DNA from: Streptomyces sp. CB02959
GTDB taxonomy: Bacteria > Actinomycetota > Actinomycetes > Streptomycetales > Streptomycetaceae
Reading direction: 5' to 3'
Assembly: GCF_002803155.1 (NCBI RefSeq)
Contig: NZ_NNBP01000028.1
Coordinates: 1-64,000 of the forward strand
DNA: 64,000 bases
The notes under the pieces were generated by a model. It saw nothing but the letters and a program-made list of their open reading frames with translations. It had not been told where the DNA came from and ran no database searches. The translations under genes and the position numbers were made by a program. Positions 1 to 9,100 of this stretch are shown here, piece by piece; positions within the stretch are counted from its first letter, which is position 1, and each line of letters begins with the position of its first letter.

Positions 1-20
1 CCATCAGAAACGGCCTAGGC

Positions 21-34
21 GTCCCCCGGGGGAC
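21..34. repeat. Short perfect palindrome at left edge
   Basis: GTCCCCCGGGGGAC is self-complementary with no loop. It could be the end of a terminator for a gene lying left of the window. Nothing else recognisable is seen in the first 169 bases. Confidence 0.3.
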
Positions 35-169
35 CGCCGATCTTCCCTCTCCGGTCGTCGAGCCGTCGCGTCGGCGGTCTTGATAACGGCCCTCCCCAGC
101 AACGATCTTGGGGGGACGGACGGCCCGCGCCCGCCGCGGCCCCGTCCGGCAACCCAACCGAGGAGAGTC

Positions 170-1387
170 GTGCCCGATTACCGAGACGCACCGGACATCC
201 TGTCGCCGGAATTCGCCGCGGACCCCTATCCCGCCTACCGCGTGCTGCGCGACGACTTCCCCCTGCTGCACCACGAGGCCACCCAGAGCTACGTCGTCTC
301 GCGGTACGAGGACGTCGAACGGGCCTTCAAGGACGCGGTGTTCACCACGGACAACTACGACTGGCAGCTGGAGCCGGTGCACGGTCGGACCATCCTGCAG
401 ATGAGCGGCCGGGAACACGCGGTGCGCCGGGCGCTGGTCGCCCCGGCCTTCCGCGGGAACGCCCTGGAGCAGTCGTTCCTGCCCGTGATCGAGCGCAACG
501 CCCGGGAGTTGATCGACGCCTTCCGGGGGTCCGGGAGCGCGGACCTGGTGGCCGACTTCGCCACCCGTTTCCCCGTCAACGTCATCGCGGACATGCTGGG
601 CCTGGACCGGGCCGACCACGACCGCTTCCACCGCTGGTACACCGCGATCATCGGCTTCCTCGGCAACCTCGCCCAGGACCCGGACGTCACCGAGGCCGGC
701 CTGCGCACCCGCGACGAATTCGCCGCGTACCTGCTGCCGATCATCCGCGAACGCCGCGAACACCCCGGCGACGACCTGCTCTCCACGCTCTGCGCCGCGG
801 AGATCGACGGCACGCGGATGAGCGACGAGGACATCAAGGCGTTCTGCAGCCTGCTGCTGACCGCGGGCGGGGACACCACCGACAAGGCGATTTCGAGCCT
901 GGTGCACAACCTGCTGCGGCATCCGGAGCAGTTGGCCGCGGTGCGCGCGGACCACTCGCTGATCCCGCGGGCGTTCGCGGAGACCCTTCGGTACACCCCG
1001 CCGGTGCACATGATCATGCGGCAGGCCGCGGAGGACCTCACCATCGGCGGCGGCCGGGTACCCAAGGGCGCCACCCTCACCTGCCTGATCGGCGCCGCCG
1101 GCCGCGACGAGCGGCGCTACGCCGACCCGGACGTCTTCGACATCCACCGCACCGACCTGTCCGCCACCACGGCGTTCTCGGCGGCCGCGGACCATCTCGC
1201 GTTCGCCCTCGGCCGGCACTTCTGCGTCGGCGCGCTGCTGGCCAAGGCCGAGGTCGAGGTGGGCGTGGCGCAGCTGCTGGACGCGCTGCCTGACCTGGCG
1301 GTGGAGCCGGGAGCGCGGCCCCGGGAGCGGGGGGTGTTCACCCGCGGACTGGACGCGCTGCCGGTGCGGTTCACCCCGGCCGGCTAG
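170..1387 (+). CDS. Cytochrome P450 (CYP154-like)
   Basis: A soluble bacterial cytochrome P450 of about 405 residues, the usual length. The I-helix has the oxygen-activating motif AGGDTT near residue 232. The K-helix has an intact ExxR (ETLR, near residue 271). The heme loop is FALGRHFCVG with the thiolate ligand at Cys352. The GTG at 170 is preferred over an upstream TTG at 80 because GAGGAGAG lies just before it and homologous sequence begins there. No ferredoxin or reductase gene is adjacent, so redox partners must come from elsewhere. The gene converges on the conservon P450. Pairing of a CYP154 with a CYP157 at conservons is known in Streptomyces, which suggests CYP154, but the subfamily call is inference. 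The substrate is unknown. Confidence 0.93.
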   Translation: MPDYRDAPDILSPEFAADPYPAYRVLRDDFPLLHHEATQSYVVSRYEDVERAFKDAVFTTDNYDWQLEPVHGRTILQMSGREHAVRRALVAPAFRGNALEQSFLPVIERNARELIDAFRGSGSADLVADFATRFPVNVIADMLGLDRADHDRFHRWYTAIIGFLGNLAQDPDVTEAGLRTRDEFAAYLLPIIRERREHPGDDLLSTLCAAEIDGTRMSDEDIKAFCSLLLTAGGDTTDKAISSLVHNLLRHPEQLAAVRADHSLIPRAFAETLRYTPPVHMIMRQAAEDLTIGGGRVPKGATLTCLIGAAGRDERRYADPDVFDIHRTDLSATTAFSAAADHLAFALGRHFCVGALLAKAEVEVGVAQLLDALPDLAVEPGARPRERGVFTRGLDALPVRFTPAG

Positions 1388-1398
1388 CGGCACGCGGA

Positions 1399-1432
1399 CA
1401 CCGGTGACGTTTCACGTGAAACGTCACCGGTG
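1399..1432. terminator. 34-bp perfect palindrome between convergent P450 genes
   Basis: The two 17-nt arms are exactly complementary with no loop, starting CACCGGTG and centred between 1415 and 1416. The element sits 12 bases after the stop of the + strand P450 and 56 bases past the stop of the - strand P450. A bidirectional terminator is the simplest reading, but its centre is also a parS sequence (separate entry). Confidence 0.7.
1409..1422. other. parS-like ParB binding site
   Basis: GTTTCACGTGAAAC matches exactly the 14-bp parS core bound by ParB in Streptomyces and, with flanking bases, in Bacillus. It is the centre of the 34-bp palindrome. Streptomyces chromosomes carry many parS copies in the broad region around oriC, so a copy here would be expected if this window lies within several hundred kilobases of oriC, as the suspected synteny suggests. 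No second copy was noticed in the window. Confidence 0.8.
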
Positions 1433-1488
1433 CGGCGGAGTCGGCGACGCGGGCCCGCAACTCCCGCCCCACACCACCCCGTTGGACC

Positions 1489-2796
1489 TCAGTGGTGCGT
1501 CGTGCGCGGTGCCGCCATCGCGGGGATCGGGGTGTACGCGGGCGTGAACTCCACCGGCAGGCTGACCAGTCCGCGCATCCACAGCGACGGATGCCACACC
1601 AGCTCCTCGGCCGGCACCGACAGCATCACGTCCGGCAGCCGGTCGAGCAGCACCTCCACCGCGGCCTTGGCGATCACCTCGGCGATCTCCGGGGCCGGGT
1701 AGGGGCAGGCGTGTTCGCCGTGGCTGAAGGACATATGGGCCTGGTTGCCGTCGGCCCCGGCGTCGCTGAAGTCCGGCCGCACCTGGGGGTCGGTGTTGGC
1801 GGCGGCCAGCCCGAGGATCACCAGGTCCCCGGCCCGGATGCGGCGCCCGCCGAGCTGGGTGTCGCGGACCGCCCAGCGGCCGATGAAGTTCTGCGTCGGG
1901 GTGTCGTGCCAGAGCACCTCGTTGAGCGCCTGGCCGACGCTGCGCCGCCCGCCGGAGAGGCTGAGCGCGAACCGGTCGTCGGTCAGCATCAACCGCAGGG
2001 TGTTGCCGATCCAGTTGGCGGTCGGCTGCTGGGCGGCGGCCATCACCACCAGCAGGTCGATGACCACCTCCTCCTCGGCCAACCCCGCCGGATGGGCCAG
2101 CAGCCGGGACGGCACGTCGGCGCCCGGCGCGGACCGCTTGGCCTTGACCAGCCGCTGCATCCGTCCGGCGACCCGCTGGTGCGCGGCGATGGCCCCGTCG
2201 TCCTCGTTCAGCGAGGCGGCGATGTCGGCGGCGAGTTCGGGCACCTCGGTGTGCGGGAACCCGAACAGCTCGGCGATGACGAGCAGCGGCAGCCGGGCCG
2301 CGTAACGGGCCATCAGATCCGCCTCGCCGGACCCGGCGAACGTGTCGATCAGCCCGTCCGCCAGCCGCTCGCAGATCTGCCGCAGCTCGAACTGGTCGAT
2401 CGCGGTGAGCGCGTCGCTGATCGCCCCGGCCCGGCGGCGGTGCTCGGGCCCCTCGGCGAACATCACCGACGGCTGGTGGCCGACGAACGGCATCAGCGGC
2501 CAGTCCTCGGGGATCCGGTCCCAGGCGTGCCAGCGGCGGGAGTCCCGGGCGAACAGCTCGGGGTTGCTGGTGACCTGGTGCAGCTCGCGGTAGCCGAGCA
2601 CGAACCAGCCGGGCACGTCACCGTCCAGGAGGATCGGCGCGACCGTCCCGTACCGTGCGCGCATCTCACGGTAGAGCCGGGACGGGTCGCCGCTGAGGCC
2701 GGCGCCGTAGAGCGGCACGGCGTCCGTGCCGGGGGCGCCGGAGGTACCGGCGCTCAGCGGGCAGCCGCCGGTCGTGGGGTGCTGCGGATCGTTCAC
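1489..2796 (-). CDS. cvnE: Conservon cytochrome P450, CYP157-like (ExxR replaced by ExxW)
   Basis: Last gene of the conservon, 435 residues. The heme loop FSHGEHACPYP gives the thiolate Cys364. The otherwise near-invariant K-helix ExxR is absent: the sequence reads NEVLW, with Glu293 and Trp296. The I-helix segment AAAQQPT also lacks the usual acid-threonine pair. Loss of ExxR is the known hallmark of the CYP157 family, whose members sit in conservons, so this is a family trait and not a pseudogene. The GTG start overlaps the stop of cvnD as GTGA, which fixes the start and implies translational coupling. The substrate is unknown. Catalytic competence without the normal I-helix residues is uncertain. 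Confidence 0.93.
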   Translation of the reverse strand: MNDPQHPTTGGCPLSAGTSGAPGTDAVPLYGAGLSGDPSRLYREMRARYGTVAPILLDGDVPGWFVLGYRELHQVTSNPELFARDSRRWHAWDRIPEDWPLMPFVGHQPSVMFAEGPEHRRRAGAISDALTAIDQFELRQICERLADGLIDTFAGSGEADLMARYAARLPLLVIAELFGFPHTEVPELAADIAASLNEDDGAIAAHQRVAGRMQRLVKAKRSAPGADVPSRLLAHPAGLAEEEVVIDLLVVMAAAQQPTANWIGNTLRLMLTDDRFALSLSGGRRSVGQALNEVLWHDTPTQNFIGRWAVRDTQLGGRRIRAGDLVILGLAAANTDPQVRPDFSDAGADGNQAHMSFSHGEHACPYPAPEIAEVIAKAAVEVLLDRLPDVMLSVPAEELVWHPSLWMRGLVSLPVEFTPAYTPIPAMAAPRTTHH

Positions 2797-3455
2797 GGTG
2801 CGGTCTCCGCGGTTTCCTGAACGGATACGGCGCCCTGGGTGGACAGGGCGTAGAGGTGGTCGACCAGCGCGATCAGCACGGCCTTGCTGGACTCCCGGTC
2901 GCGGGCGTCGCAGGCGACCATCGGCACGTTCGGGGAGAGGTCCAGCGCGTCGCGGATCTGCTGCAACGTGTGGGGGTCCCCGCCGAAGTCGTTGTGCGCG
3001 ACGATGAACGGCATCCCGTGCGCCTCCAGCCGGTCGATGGCGTACCAGGAGTCGTCCAGCCGGCGGGTGTCGACCAGCACCACCGCGCCCAGCGTGCCGG
3101 AGAACAGCCGGTCCCACAGGAACCAGAAGCGTTCCTGGCCCGGCGCCCCGAACAGGTAGAGCACCGCACTGTCGTTGACGGTGATCCGGCCGAAGTCGAA
3201 GGCGACGGTGGTCGTCGTCTTGGACTCGACCCCGCTGGGGTCGTCGACGCCGACCCCCGCCCGGGTCATCGTCTCCTCGGTGTTCAGCGGCCGGATCTCG
3301 CTCACCGAGCGGACCATGGTGGTCTTGCCGACGCCGAAGCCACCGACGATGACGATCTTCAGGCCGTTGTCGGCGGTGGCGCGCAGCGGAACGCGGTCGG
3401 CTTCGGTGCCGGCCGCTCCCTCGGGATGCGCGGGCTCAGAGGCGGTGGAGTGCAT
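2793..3455 (-). CDS. cvnD: CvnD-type small GTPase of the conservon
   Basis: A 220-residue Ras/Rab-like P-loop GTPase. The Walker A motif is GGFGVGKTT near residue 38. The G3 region is FGAPGQERF, with Gly-Gln-Glu kept, and a loop AHNDF stands where NKxD is expected, a degeneracy common in CvnD proteins. In conservons this protein associates with the membrane kinase CvnA, the roadblock protein CvnB and the DUF742 protein CvnC, in a complex compared with eukaryotic G-protein receptors. The start codon lies inside the 3' end of cvnC (20-nt overlap), and the stop overlaps the downstream P450 by 4 nt. Confidence 0.93.
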   Translation of the reverse strand: MHSTASEPAHPEGAAGTEADRVPLRATADNGLKIVIVGGFGVGKTTMVRSVSEIRPLNTEETMTRAGVGVDDPSGVESKTTTTVAFDFGRITVNDSAVLYLFGAPGQERFWFLWDRLFSGTLGAVVLVDTRRLDDSWYAIDRLEAHGMPFIVAHNDFGGDPHTLQQIRDALDLSPNVPMVACDARDRESSKAVLIALVDHLYALSTQGAVSVQETAETAP

Positions 3456-3792
3456 CGAGCACCTCCTTCAGCAGGTCGGCGTCGGGTAGTTGGGCGGTCG
3501 CGGGGACCCGCGGGTGCCGGGCGGTGACCCGGCCGCCGTCCAGCAGGTCGGACAGCAGGATCCGCACCACGCTGACCGGCATCCGCAGCTCCGCCGAGAT
3601 CTCGACCACGGCCGTCGGGCGACGGCACAGGGTCAGGATCCGGACATGCTCGGACTGCATGCCCGGAGTCGGATCGCATTCGCTGACGATGAGGGTGACC
3701 AGGTCGAGCGTGTGGTCGTCGGCGGACCGACTGCGGCCGCCGGTGACGGTGTAGAGCCGGTCCGGATCGTCGTCAGGACCGAGCCGCTTCAT
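3436..3792 (-). CDS. cvnC: CvnC, DUF742 conservon protein
   Basis: A 118-residue DUF742 protein. The middle (residues about 60-95) resembles a winged-helix fold, reading AVVEISAELRMPVSVVRILL then LLDGGRV, typical of the family. DUF742 proteins are obligatory conservon members thought to link CvnB and CvnD; their biochemical role is not settled. The ATG start overlaps the cvnB stop as ATGA. The 3' end overlaps cvnD by 20 nt, so the five genes form one tightly coupled leftward operon. Confidence 0.93.
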   Translation of the reverse strand: MKRLGPDDDPDRLYTVTGGRSRSADDHTLDLVTLIVSECDPTPGMQSEHVRILTLCRRPTAVVEISAELRMPVSVVRILLSDLLDGGRVTARHPRVPATAQLPDADLLKEVLDALHRL

Positions 3793-4202
3793 GCCGACGG
3801 CCCGCCCTCACCGCGCGGGGCGGCCTGGAGGTACTCGCCGATCTGCTCCACCAGCTCGTTCATGTGGAAGCCGATCACGCCGACGTCGGCGTCCTCGACG
3901 GCGATCAGGGCCAGGTGGGCGCCGTTGCCCGCCTCGACGATGAACAGCAGCCCGCCGTGGAACTCCGTCATCGCCTGCCGCACGCCCCCCGTGCCGTCCC
4001 CGAACTCCACGGACGCGCCGTGCGACAGGCTCTGGATCCCGGAGGCGATCGCGGCGAGCTGGTCGGCCTGGTCGACGGTCAGGTCCTTGGAGTGGCAGAG
4101 CTTGAGCCCGTCCCGGGACAGGACCAGCGCGTGCCGGGCCCCGGGGGTCTTCTGGAGCAGGTTCTCCAGCATCCAGTCGAGGCTGTGGTCAGTGGTGTTC
4201 AT
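3789..4202 (-). CDS. cvnB: CvnB, roadblock/LC7 conservon protein
   Basis: A 137-residue roadblock/LC7 domain protein; the start MNTTDHSLDWMLENLL and the later GLLFIVEAG are typical of the family. Roadblock proteins act as dimeric regulators of small GTPases, here presumably CvnD. The ATG overlaps the cvnA stop as ATGA and the stop overlaps the cvnC ATG, so the boundaries are well fixed. It lies inside a longer open frame whose N-terminal part is only a shadow of cvnA. Confidence 0.94.
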   Translation of the reverse strand: MNTTDHSLDWMLENLLQKTPGARHALVLSRDGLKLCHSKDLTVDQADQLAAIASGIQSLSHGASVEFGDGTGGVRQAMTEFHGGLLFIVEAGNGAHLALIAVEDADVGVIGFHMNELVEQIGEYLQAAPRGEGGPSA

Positions 4203-5788
4203 CGGGTCTCGTCCTCCGGGCGTGCTGGCGAGGGGGCTGGGGGTGACGCGGGGGTGACGCTGGTACGGGGGGCGTCGGCGCCGTCCTGGCCGGACCTGCC
4301 CTGGACGGCCTGACGGAAGGCGCGGAACCGTGCCGCGGACTCCTCGCGGGAGCGCGTCGGCCGCGCCGCCTCGTCGCGCGCCGGGCCGGTCCCCGTGGGG
4401 GCGGAGGCCAGGGTCTGGCCACGGCGGCGCTTGGGGAGCCCGCTCTCGCCGAACTCCGGCGCGGTTGCGGCGGCCGGCTCGGCCCCACCGGTCCGGGCGG
4501 TGCGCCGCGGCAGCGGAGCCGGGGCGTCGGCCGGGCGCGCGGCCCGGTCCGGCGCCGCGCCGGGCTCCCGGTCCTGCGTCCGGGCCGACGGCCGCTCCTC
4601 GGGGCCGGCTTCGGGGGTGTGCCGGGGAGCCTGGGCGACGGGCCGCGGAGCCGGCCCGGAGGGGGCGGCCGGGGCGGTGGCCGACGGCTGCACCGCCGGG
4701 CGGGTCTCGGTGACCAGCTGCTGCGGGATCAGCATCACCACGCCCGTGCCGCCGCGCGCCGACGGCCGGAAGGAGACGTTCAGCCCGTGCTTGCGCGCCA
4801 GGCAGCCGACCACGGCGAGCCCCAGCCGCGTCCCGGACAGCGACATCAGGTCCAGGGTGTCCGCGGACACCGTCTCCTGGGCGCGCTGCAGCGCGGCCTC
4901 GCCCATCACCAGCCCGCTGTCCTCGACGCTCACCACCACTCCGGCCTGCGCCTCCTCCACGTACACGTGGACCGGCGACGACGGCGGGGAGAACGAGGCG
5001 GCGTTGTCCATGATCTCGGCCAGCGCGTGCATGATGCCCTCGGCCGCGTGGCCGGCGATCGCGACGTCGCTGCTGCTGTGCAGCTGGATCCGGCGGTAGG
5101 CGTTGATCCGCCCCATCGCGCCGCGCAGGATGCTCTCCATGGCGATCGGCTTGTTCCACCGGCGTCCGGACCGGGCGCCGGTCAGCACCGCGATGCTGTC
5201 CGCCAGCCGTCCCGCCTGCGCCGTGGTGTGGTCGAGCTTCAGCAGGTCGCCCAGCACCTCCTCGCCGTGCCGGTTCTCCATCTCGCGCAGGTCGGCGAGC
5301 ATCCCGGTGGCGAGCGCCTGCACCCGGCCGGCGGCGTTGGCGCACGCGGACATCGCCGCGGCCCGCATCCGCTCGCCCCGCCCGACCTCCTCGGCCAGCG
5401 TCCGCACGATCCGCTGGTGCGCCGCGGTCGCGGGCAGGTCGGTGCGGCCCAGCGCGGTGTCCACCGACGCCCCGTCGCGCAGCTGCGCGACCAGCCCCGG
5501 CATCGTCACGTTGGCCAGCCGCTCGGCCTCGGTCTTCATGCTCCCGATCCGCGACCGGTAGAGCCGGACCAGCCGCTGCTGGTAGACCGCGGTGGCCACC
5601 GCGCCGCTGAGCAGCGCCGCGCAGATCCCCCCGGTCCAGGCGAGCAGCGTGCGCGCGGAGTCCGGTACGAGCAGGACGACGCCGGCGCACAGCCCGCCGG
5701 TCACCACCAGAGCGACCGCCAGCGTGCGCAGTGCGGCGCCCAGCGGTGTGGGCGCTGCCCCGGGGCGGGAGGATATCCGTGCTGGCAT
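4199..5788 (-). CDS. cvnA: CvnA, membrane sensor histidine kinase-like protein of the conservon
   Basis: First gene of the conservon, 529 residues from the chosen ATG. Two hydrophobic segments near residues 17-65 precede a long helical region. The H-box-like LKLDHTTAQAGR and a GHKL ATPase domain follow, with the N-box EIMDNAASFS, the G1 motif VEDSG and the G2 region GTRLGLAVVG. The last 150 residues are Pro/Ala/Arg-rich and probably disordered. The ATG at 5788 is chosen because AGGA precedes it by 8 nt. A start 33 codons upstream is open but adds unlikely sequence. Family knowledge places CvnA in the membrane, where it scaffolds CvnB-D; no cognate response regulator is present. Confidence 0.93.
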   Translation of the reverse strand: MPARISSRPGAAPTPLGAALRTLAVALVVTGGLCAGVVLLVPDSARTLLAWTGGICAALLSGAVATAVYQQRLVRLYRSRIGSMKTEAERLANVTMPGLVAQLRDGASVDTALGRTDLPATAAHQRIVRTLAEEVGRGERMRAAAMSACANAAGRVQALATGMLADLREMENRHGEEVLGDLLKLDHTTAQAGRLADSIAVLTGARSGRRWNKPIAMESILRGAMGRINAYRRIQLHSSSDVAIAGHAAEGIMHALAEIMDNAASFSPPSSPVHVYVEEAQAGVVVSVEDSGLVMGEAALQRAQETVSADTLDLMSLSGTRLGLAVVGCLARKHGLNVSFRPSARGGTGVVMLIPQQLVTETRPAVQPSATAPAAPSGPAPRPVAQAPRHTPEAGPEERPSARTQDREPGAAPDRAARPADAPAPLPRRTARTGGAEPAAATAPEFGESGLPKRRRGQTLASAPTGTGPARDEAARPTRSREESAARFRAFRQAVQGRSGQDGADAPRTSVTPASPPAPSPARPEDETR

Positions 5789-6144
5789 CAAACAGGTCCT
5801 CGTGGCGATGGCGACGGCGGGCGGGGCAGGAGGAGCGATCGGCGGGGACGGGGCCCGGGCATCGGGATGCCGATCCGCGGCGGGCACCGTTCAGTACGGG
5901 TCTCGGTGTGCGACGAGAGGGTGATCGAAGATCGCTCTGGCACTCTAGCCTGTCGGCGGCGTCCGGCAACTTCCGTGTCAGGCTCTGTTATTGACGCACT
6001 GTTTGCCCGGGGCATCCCGCTTCTCCGCATTCGCACGCCCCGGGAGCCGCGGCCGGCGGCAAGGCCCGGAAACGCGACGGCGGCCGCCGGGCCCACGCCC
6101 GACGACCGCCTCCGCTCCACCCGGTCACACCGGGCGCACCGCTC
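5789..6144. other. Intergenic region upstream of the conservon
   Basis: About 356 bases between the cvnA start and the end of the next leftward gene. No gene is evident. The conservon promoter should lie here; the AT-richer patch around 5975-6005 is a plausible place, but no confident -10/-35 pair was assigned. A small hairpin lies at 6120-6134. Confidence 0.4.
6120..6134 (-). terminator. Small hairpin after the sacsin-like gene
   Basis: CCCGG, a 5-nt loop and CCGGG lie 10 bases past the stop codon of the large leftward gene. The stem is short, so terminator function is only suggested by position. Confidence 0.35.
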
Positions 6145-9100
6145 TCAGTCGAACCACCGCGCCCGGGCCAGCTCGTCGACCCGCTCCGGGTCCTCCAGCA
6201 GCGCCGCGACCTCGAACCGGCGCGGCCACTGCCCACTCGCCCAGGCCAGACCGGCCGCCACGCCCTCCAGGGTCGCGGCGTGCAGGGTGCCGTCCGGGCT
6301 CCACCGCCAGTCCAGCTCCACACCCCCGTCGGGGCCGTCGACCAGCAACTCCTCGTGTTCGACGTACGCGTCGGGGGCGGCCGGGCCGAGCAGGGCGCGG
6401 ACCGCCTCCGGAACGTCGTGCGCCGCCCCGTCGGAGCGGACCTCCGCGGCGACCGCCTCGCTCAGCCGCCGCACCTGGAACAGCTCGGCCAGCTCCGCGG
6501 CGCGGGCCGGCCGCACCGGCAGCAGCGCCCGGTCGCCGGCCAGCGGCATCAGGTCCGGGGCGTCGGCGACCAGCGCGTCCGCCGCGTCCACCACCCGGAC
6601 CTGCCCGTCGACGACCGCCCGCAGCTCGTCGGGGAGCGTCACGTGGTCCGGATCGAGGTCGGTCAACATGCCGTACAGGGCGTGGAGTTGGCCGATTCCC
6701 ACACCGTGCTCCGGGTCGGCGAGGCGGGTCAGCAGCTCGGCCGCGCCGCCCGGCTCGTCGAGCAGCGCCCCGACCGAGGTGCGGACGCCGAGGGCGCGCA
6801 GCACCTGCGCGTCGACCCGGCCCGCGTCCGCCGCCTCGTACAGCCCGGCCAGCAGCGGATCGCCGCCCGCGGCGCGCAGCCCGGCGGGGCGGCGCCCGTC
6901 CAGCACCGGGTGGCCGCGCAGCCACCAGGCGGTGTACGGCCGCACCGACTCGGTGGTGCCGTCGGGCAGCAGCACCCGCACCGGCGTGGTCAGGGCGTCC
7001 CGCAGCGGCGGCTGGGAGAGCATCTCCAGGACCTGCGGCCAGGCGTCGTCGGCGACCAGGTCGAGGTCGCGGACCGCGACCAGTTCGGTGACGACCGGGG
7101 GAACGGGGGCCTCCGGCAGCGTGTCGAGGATGTCCTCGCACCACACGTCCACGGCGTCCAGCAGCCCGGCGTCGTCCGGTTCGGGGAAGTCGCCGTCCCG
7201 CGGCTCCAGTTCGTCCGGGTCGAGCACCACGTCGGTGGCCCGGACCAGCGCGAAGGTGGCCAGCACCCCCACCGCGGTGAGCGGCTGGGCACCCCACCGC
7301 TCCGCCAACTCGGCTTCGCAGGCGGCGAGTTCGCCCTCCCTGATGACGCGCTCGAAGTCGCTGCCGGGGAAGACCAGTTCGCCCGCCGGCGCCAGTTCGC
7401 CGTCCTCGTCGGGCAGTGCCAGCGCGGCCAGCCAGGGCTCGTCGCCGGGCGCCAGATCGGCGTCCCGGACCAGCCCGAGGACCGCCTCGGCCAGTTCCTC
7501 CGCGCCCAGCGGCACCCCGGCGCCCGGCGCCAGCTCGTCCTCGAAGACGTCGTAGGCGTCCTCGTCGGCGTCCAGCGAGTGCGCGACGGCCGCCCGCACC
7601 TGAGGCGTCGTCAGGACGGCCCGGGGCGCGGCGGGGGTCGCGCCGAGCTTCTCCAGCAGCGGGTGGACGGCGTCGGGGTGGGCGACCTTGAGGCCCAGCC
7701 GGGTGAGCGTGCGGTGCCGGTCCGCGGCCTCGTCCCCGGCGTCCGGGCCGCCGTCGGGCAGCGGCAGCAGCACCTGGCGCGGCCCGATGACGGTCCGCCC
7801 GGTGCCCGCCAGCGGCACCGGCAGGCCGCTGAGCCGGTCCGGGTCGGTGCCGGCCAGCGCGTCGTAGAGCCGCCACCACCACTCCGGCGACCGCTCCACG
7901 CCCGCCAGCCGGTCGATCATCTCGGTGAGCGGCACCCGGGCCACGCCCAGCGCCCGCAGCTCCGCCCGCCGTTCGAGCCCGGCCGGCAGCAGGCTGGGGA
8001 ACAGCTCGGCCAGCACCCCGACGGTCGCCGCCCCGGCGCCCTCCACCACCTCGGCGTCCACCGGCCGCAGGACGTACCGCTCGCCGTTCTCGCCCTCGCC
8101 CTCACCCTCGCTCCACGCGGCACGCTCCGCCGCCGCGCTCGGCAGGAACCGCACCCGGGGCAGCAACTCCCCGACCTGCCGCCGGAGTTCACCGTCCAGC
8201 CAGCCCTTGCCCAGCGGTCCCGGAACGAGGTCCAGGGTGCCGGTCGACACCGGCTGCCAGTCACCCAGCAGGCCCGCGTACGCGGCGGCCGCCCGACCCA
8301 CCAGGAAGTCGGCGAGCGGACCGGGCGCGACATGGCGCCGGGTCGGCTCCAACGGGAACGAGGCGATGAGCAGCGCGGGCAGGCCCAGGGGCTCGTCGGT
8401 CGGGGTCGGCGCGTGCAGCACCGGCACGGTGCCCGGCCGCACCGGCGCACCCGACGCGTCCACCGGCACCGCCCAGGTCACCGACCAGGCCGGACGCAGC
8501 TTCTCCTCGACCGGGCGGTCCGCCAGCAGCGCCGCGTCCAACGCGCCGCCGTCGGTCGCCACCCGCCACCGGGTGGCCCCCCGCTCGCTGTCCTCGATCA
8601 GCACATACGCCTCGTCCTGGCGCCGGGTCAGCGTCCGGACGCCCTCCGGCGTCTCCACCACGACGTCGGCCAGCCCCGGCAGGGTCAGCAGCAGCGCCGC
8701 GTCGATACCGGCCAGCAGCCGCTCGGCGAGGTCCTGCGCGGCACCGTCGCGCAGCGGCAGCACCACCGCGGTGTCGTACCCCTCGGGAGCGGTGCCTGCC
8801 GCGGGCAGCGGCAGCCGCAGCAGCGGTACGTGCCCCTCCCGACGGCGGAGTTCGCCCCCCAGGCCGGGGCTGTGCGCGGCGACCGCCTCGGCCAGCTCCC
8901 GGGCCTCCGCGAGCGACCAGCGGACGCCGCCGGTACGGCCCACCAGCGCCGGTTCGTCGCTGACCGCCAGCACCGCGGCGAACCCGACACCGAACCGGCC
9001 GACCGCACCGGCCGCCACACTGCTCTCCCGCTTCGCGGAGGCGCGCAGCGTGGAGAGCGATTCGACGCCGGTGGCGTCCAGCGGGGCACCGGTGTTGGAG

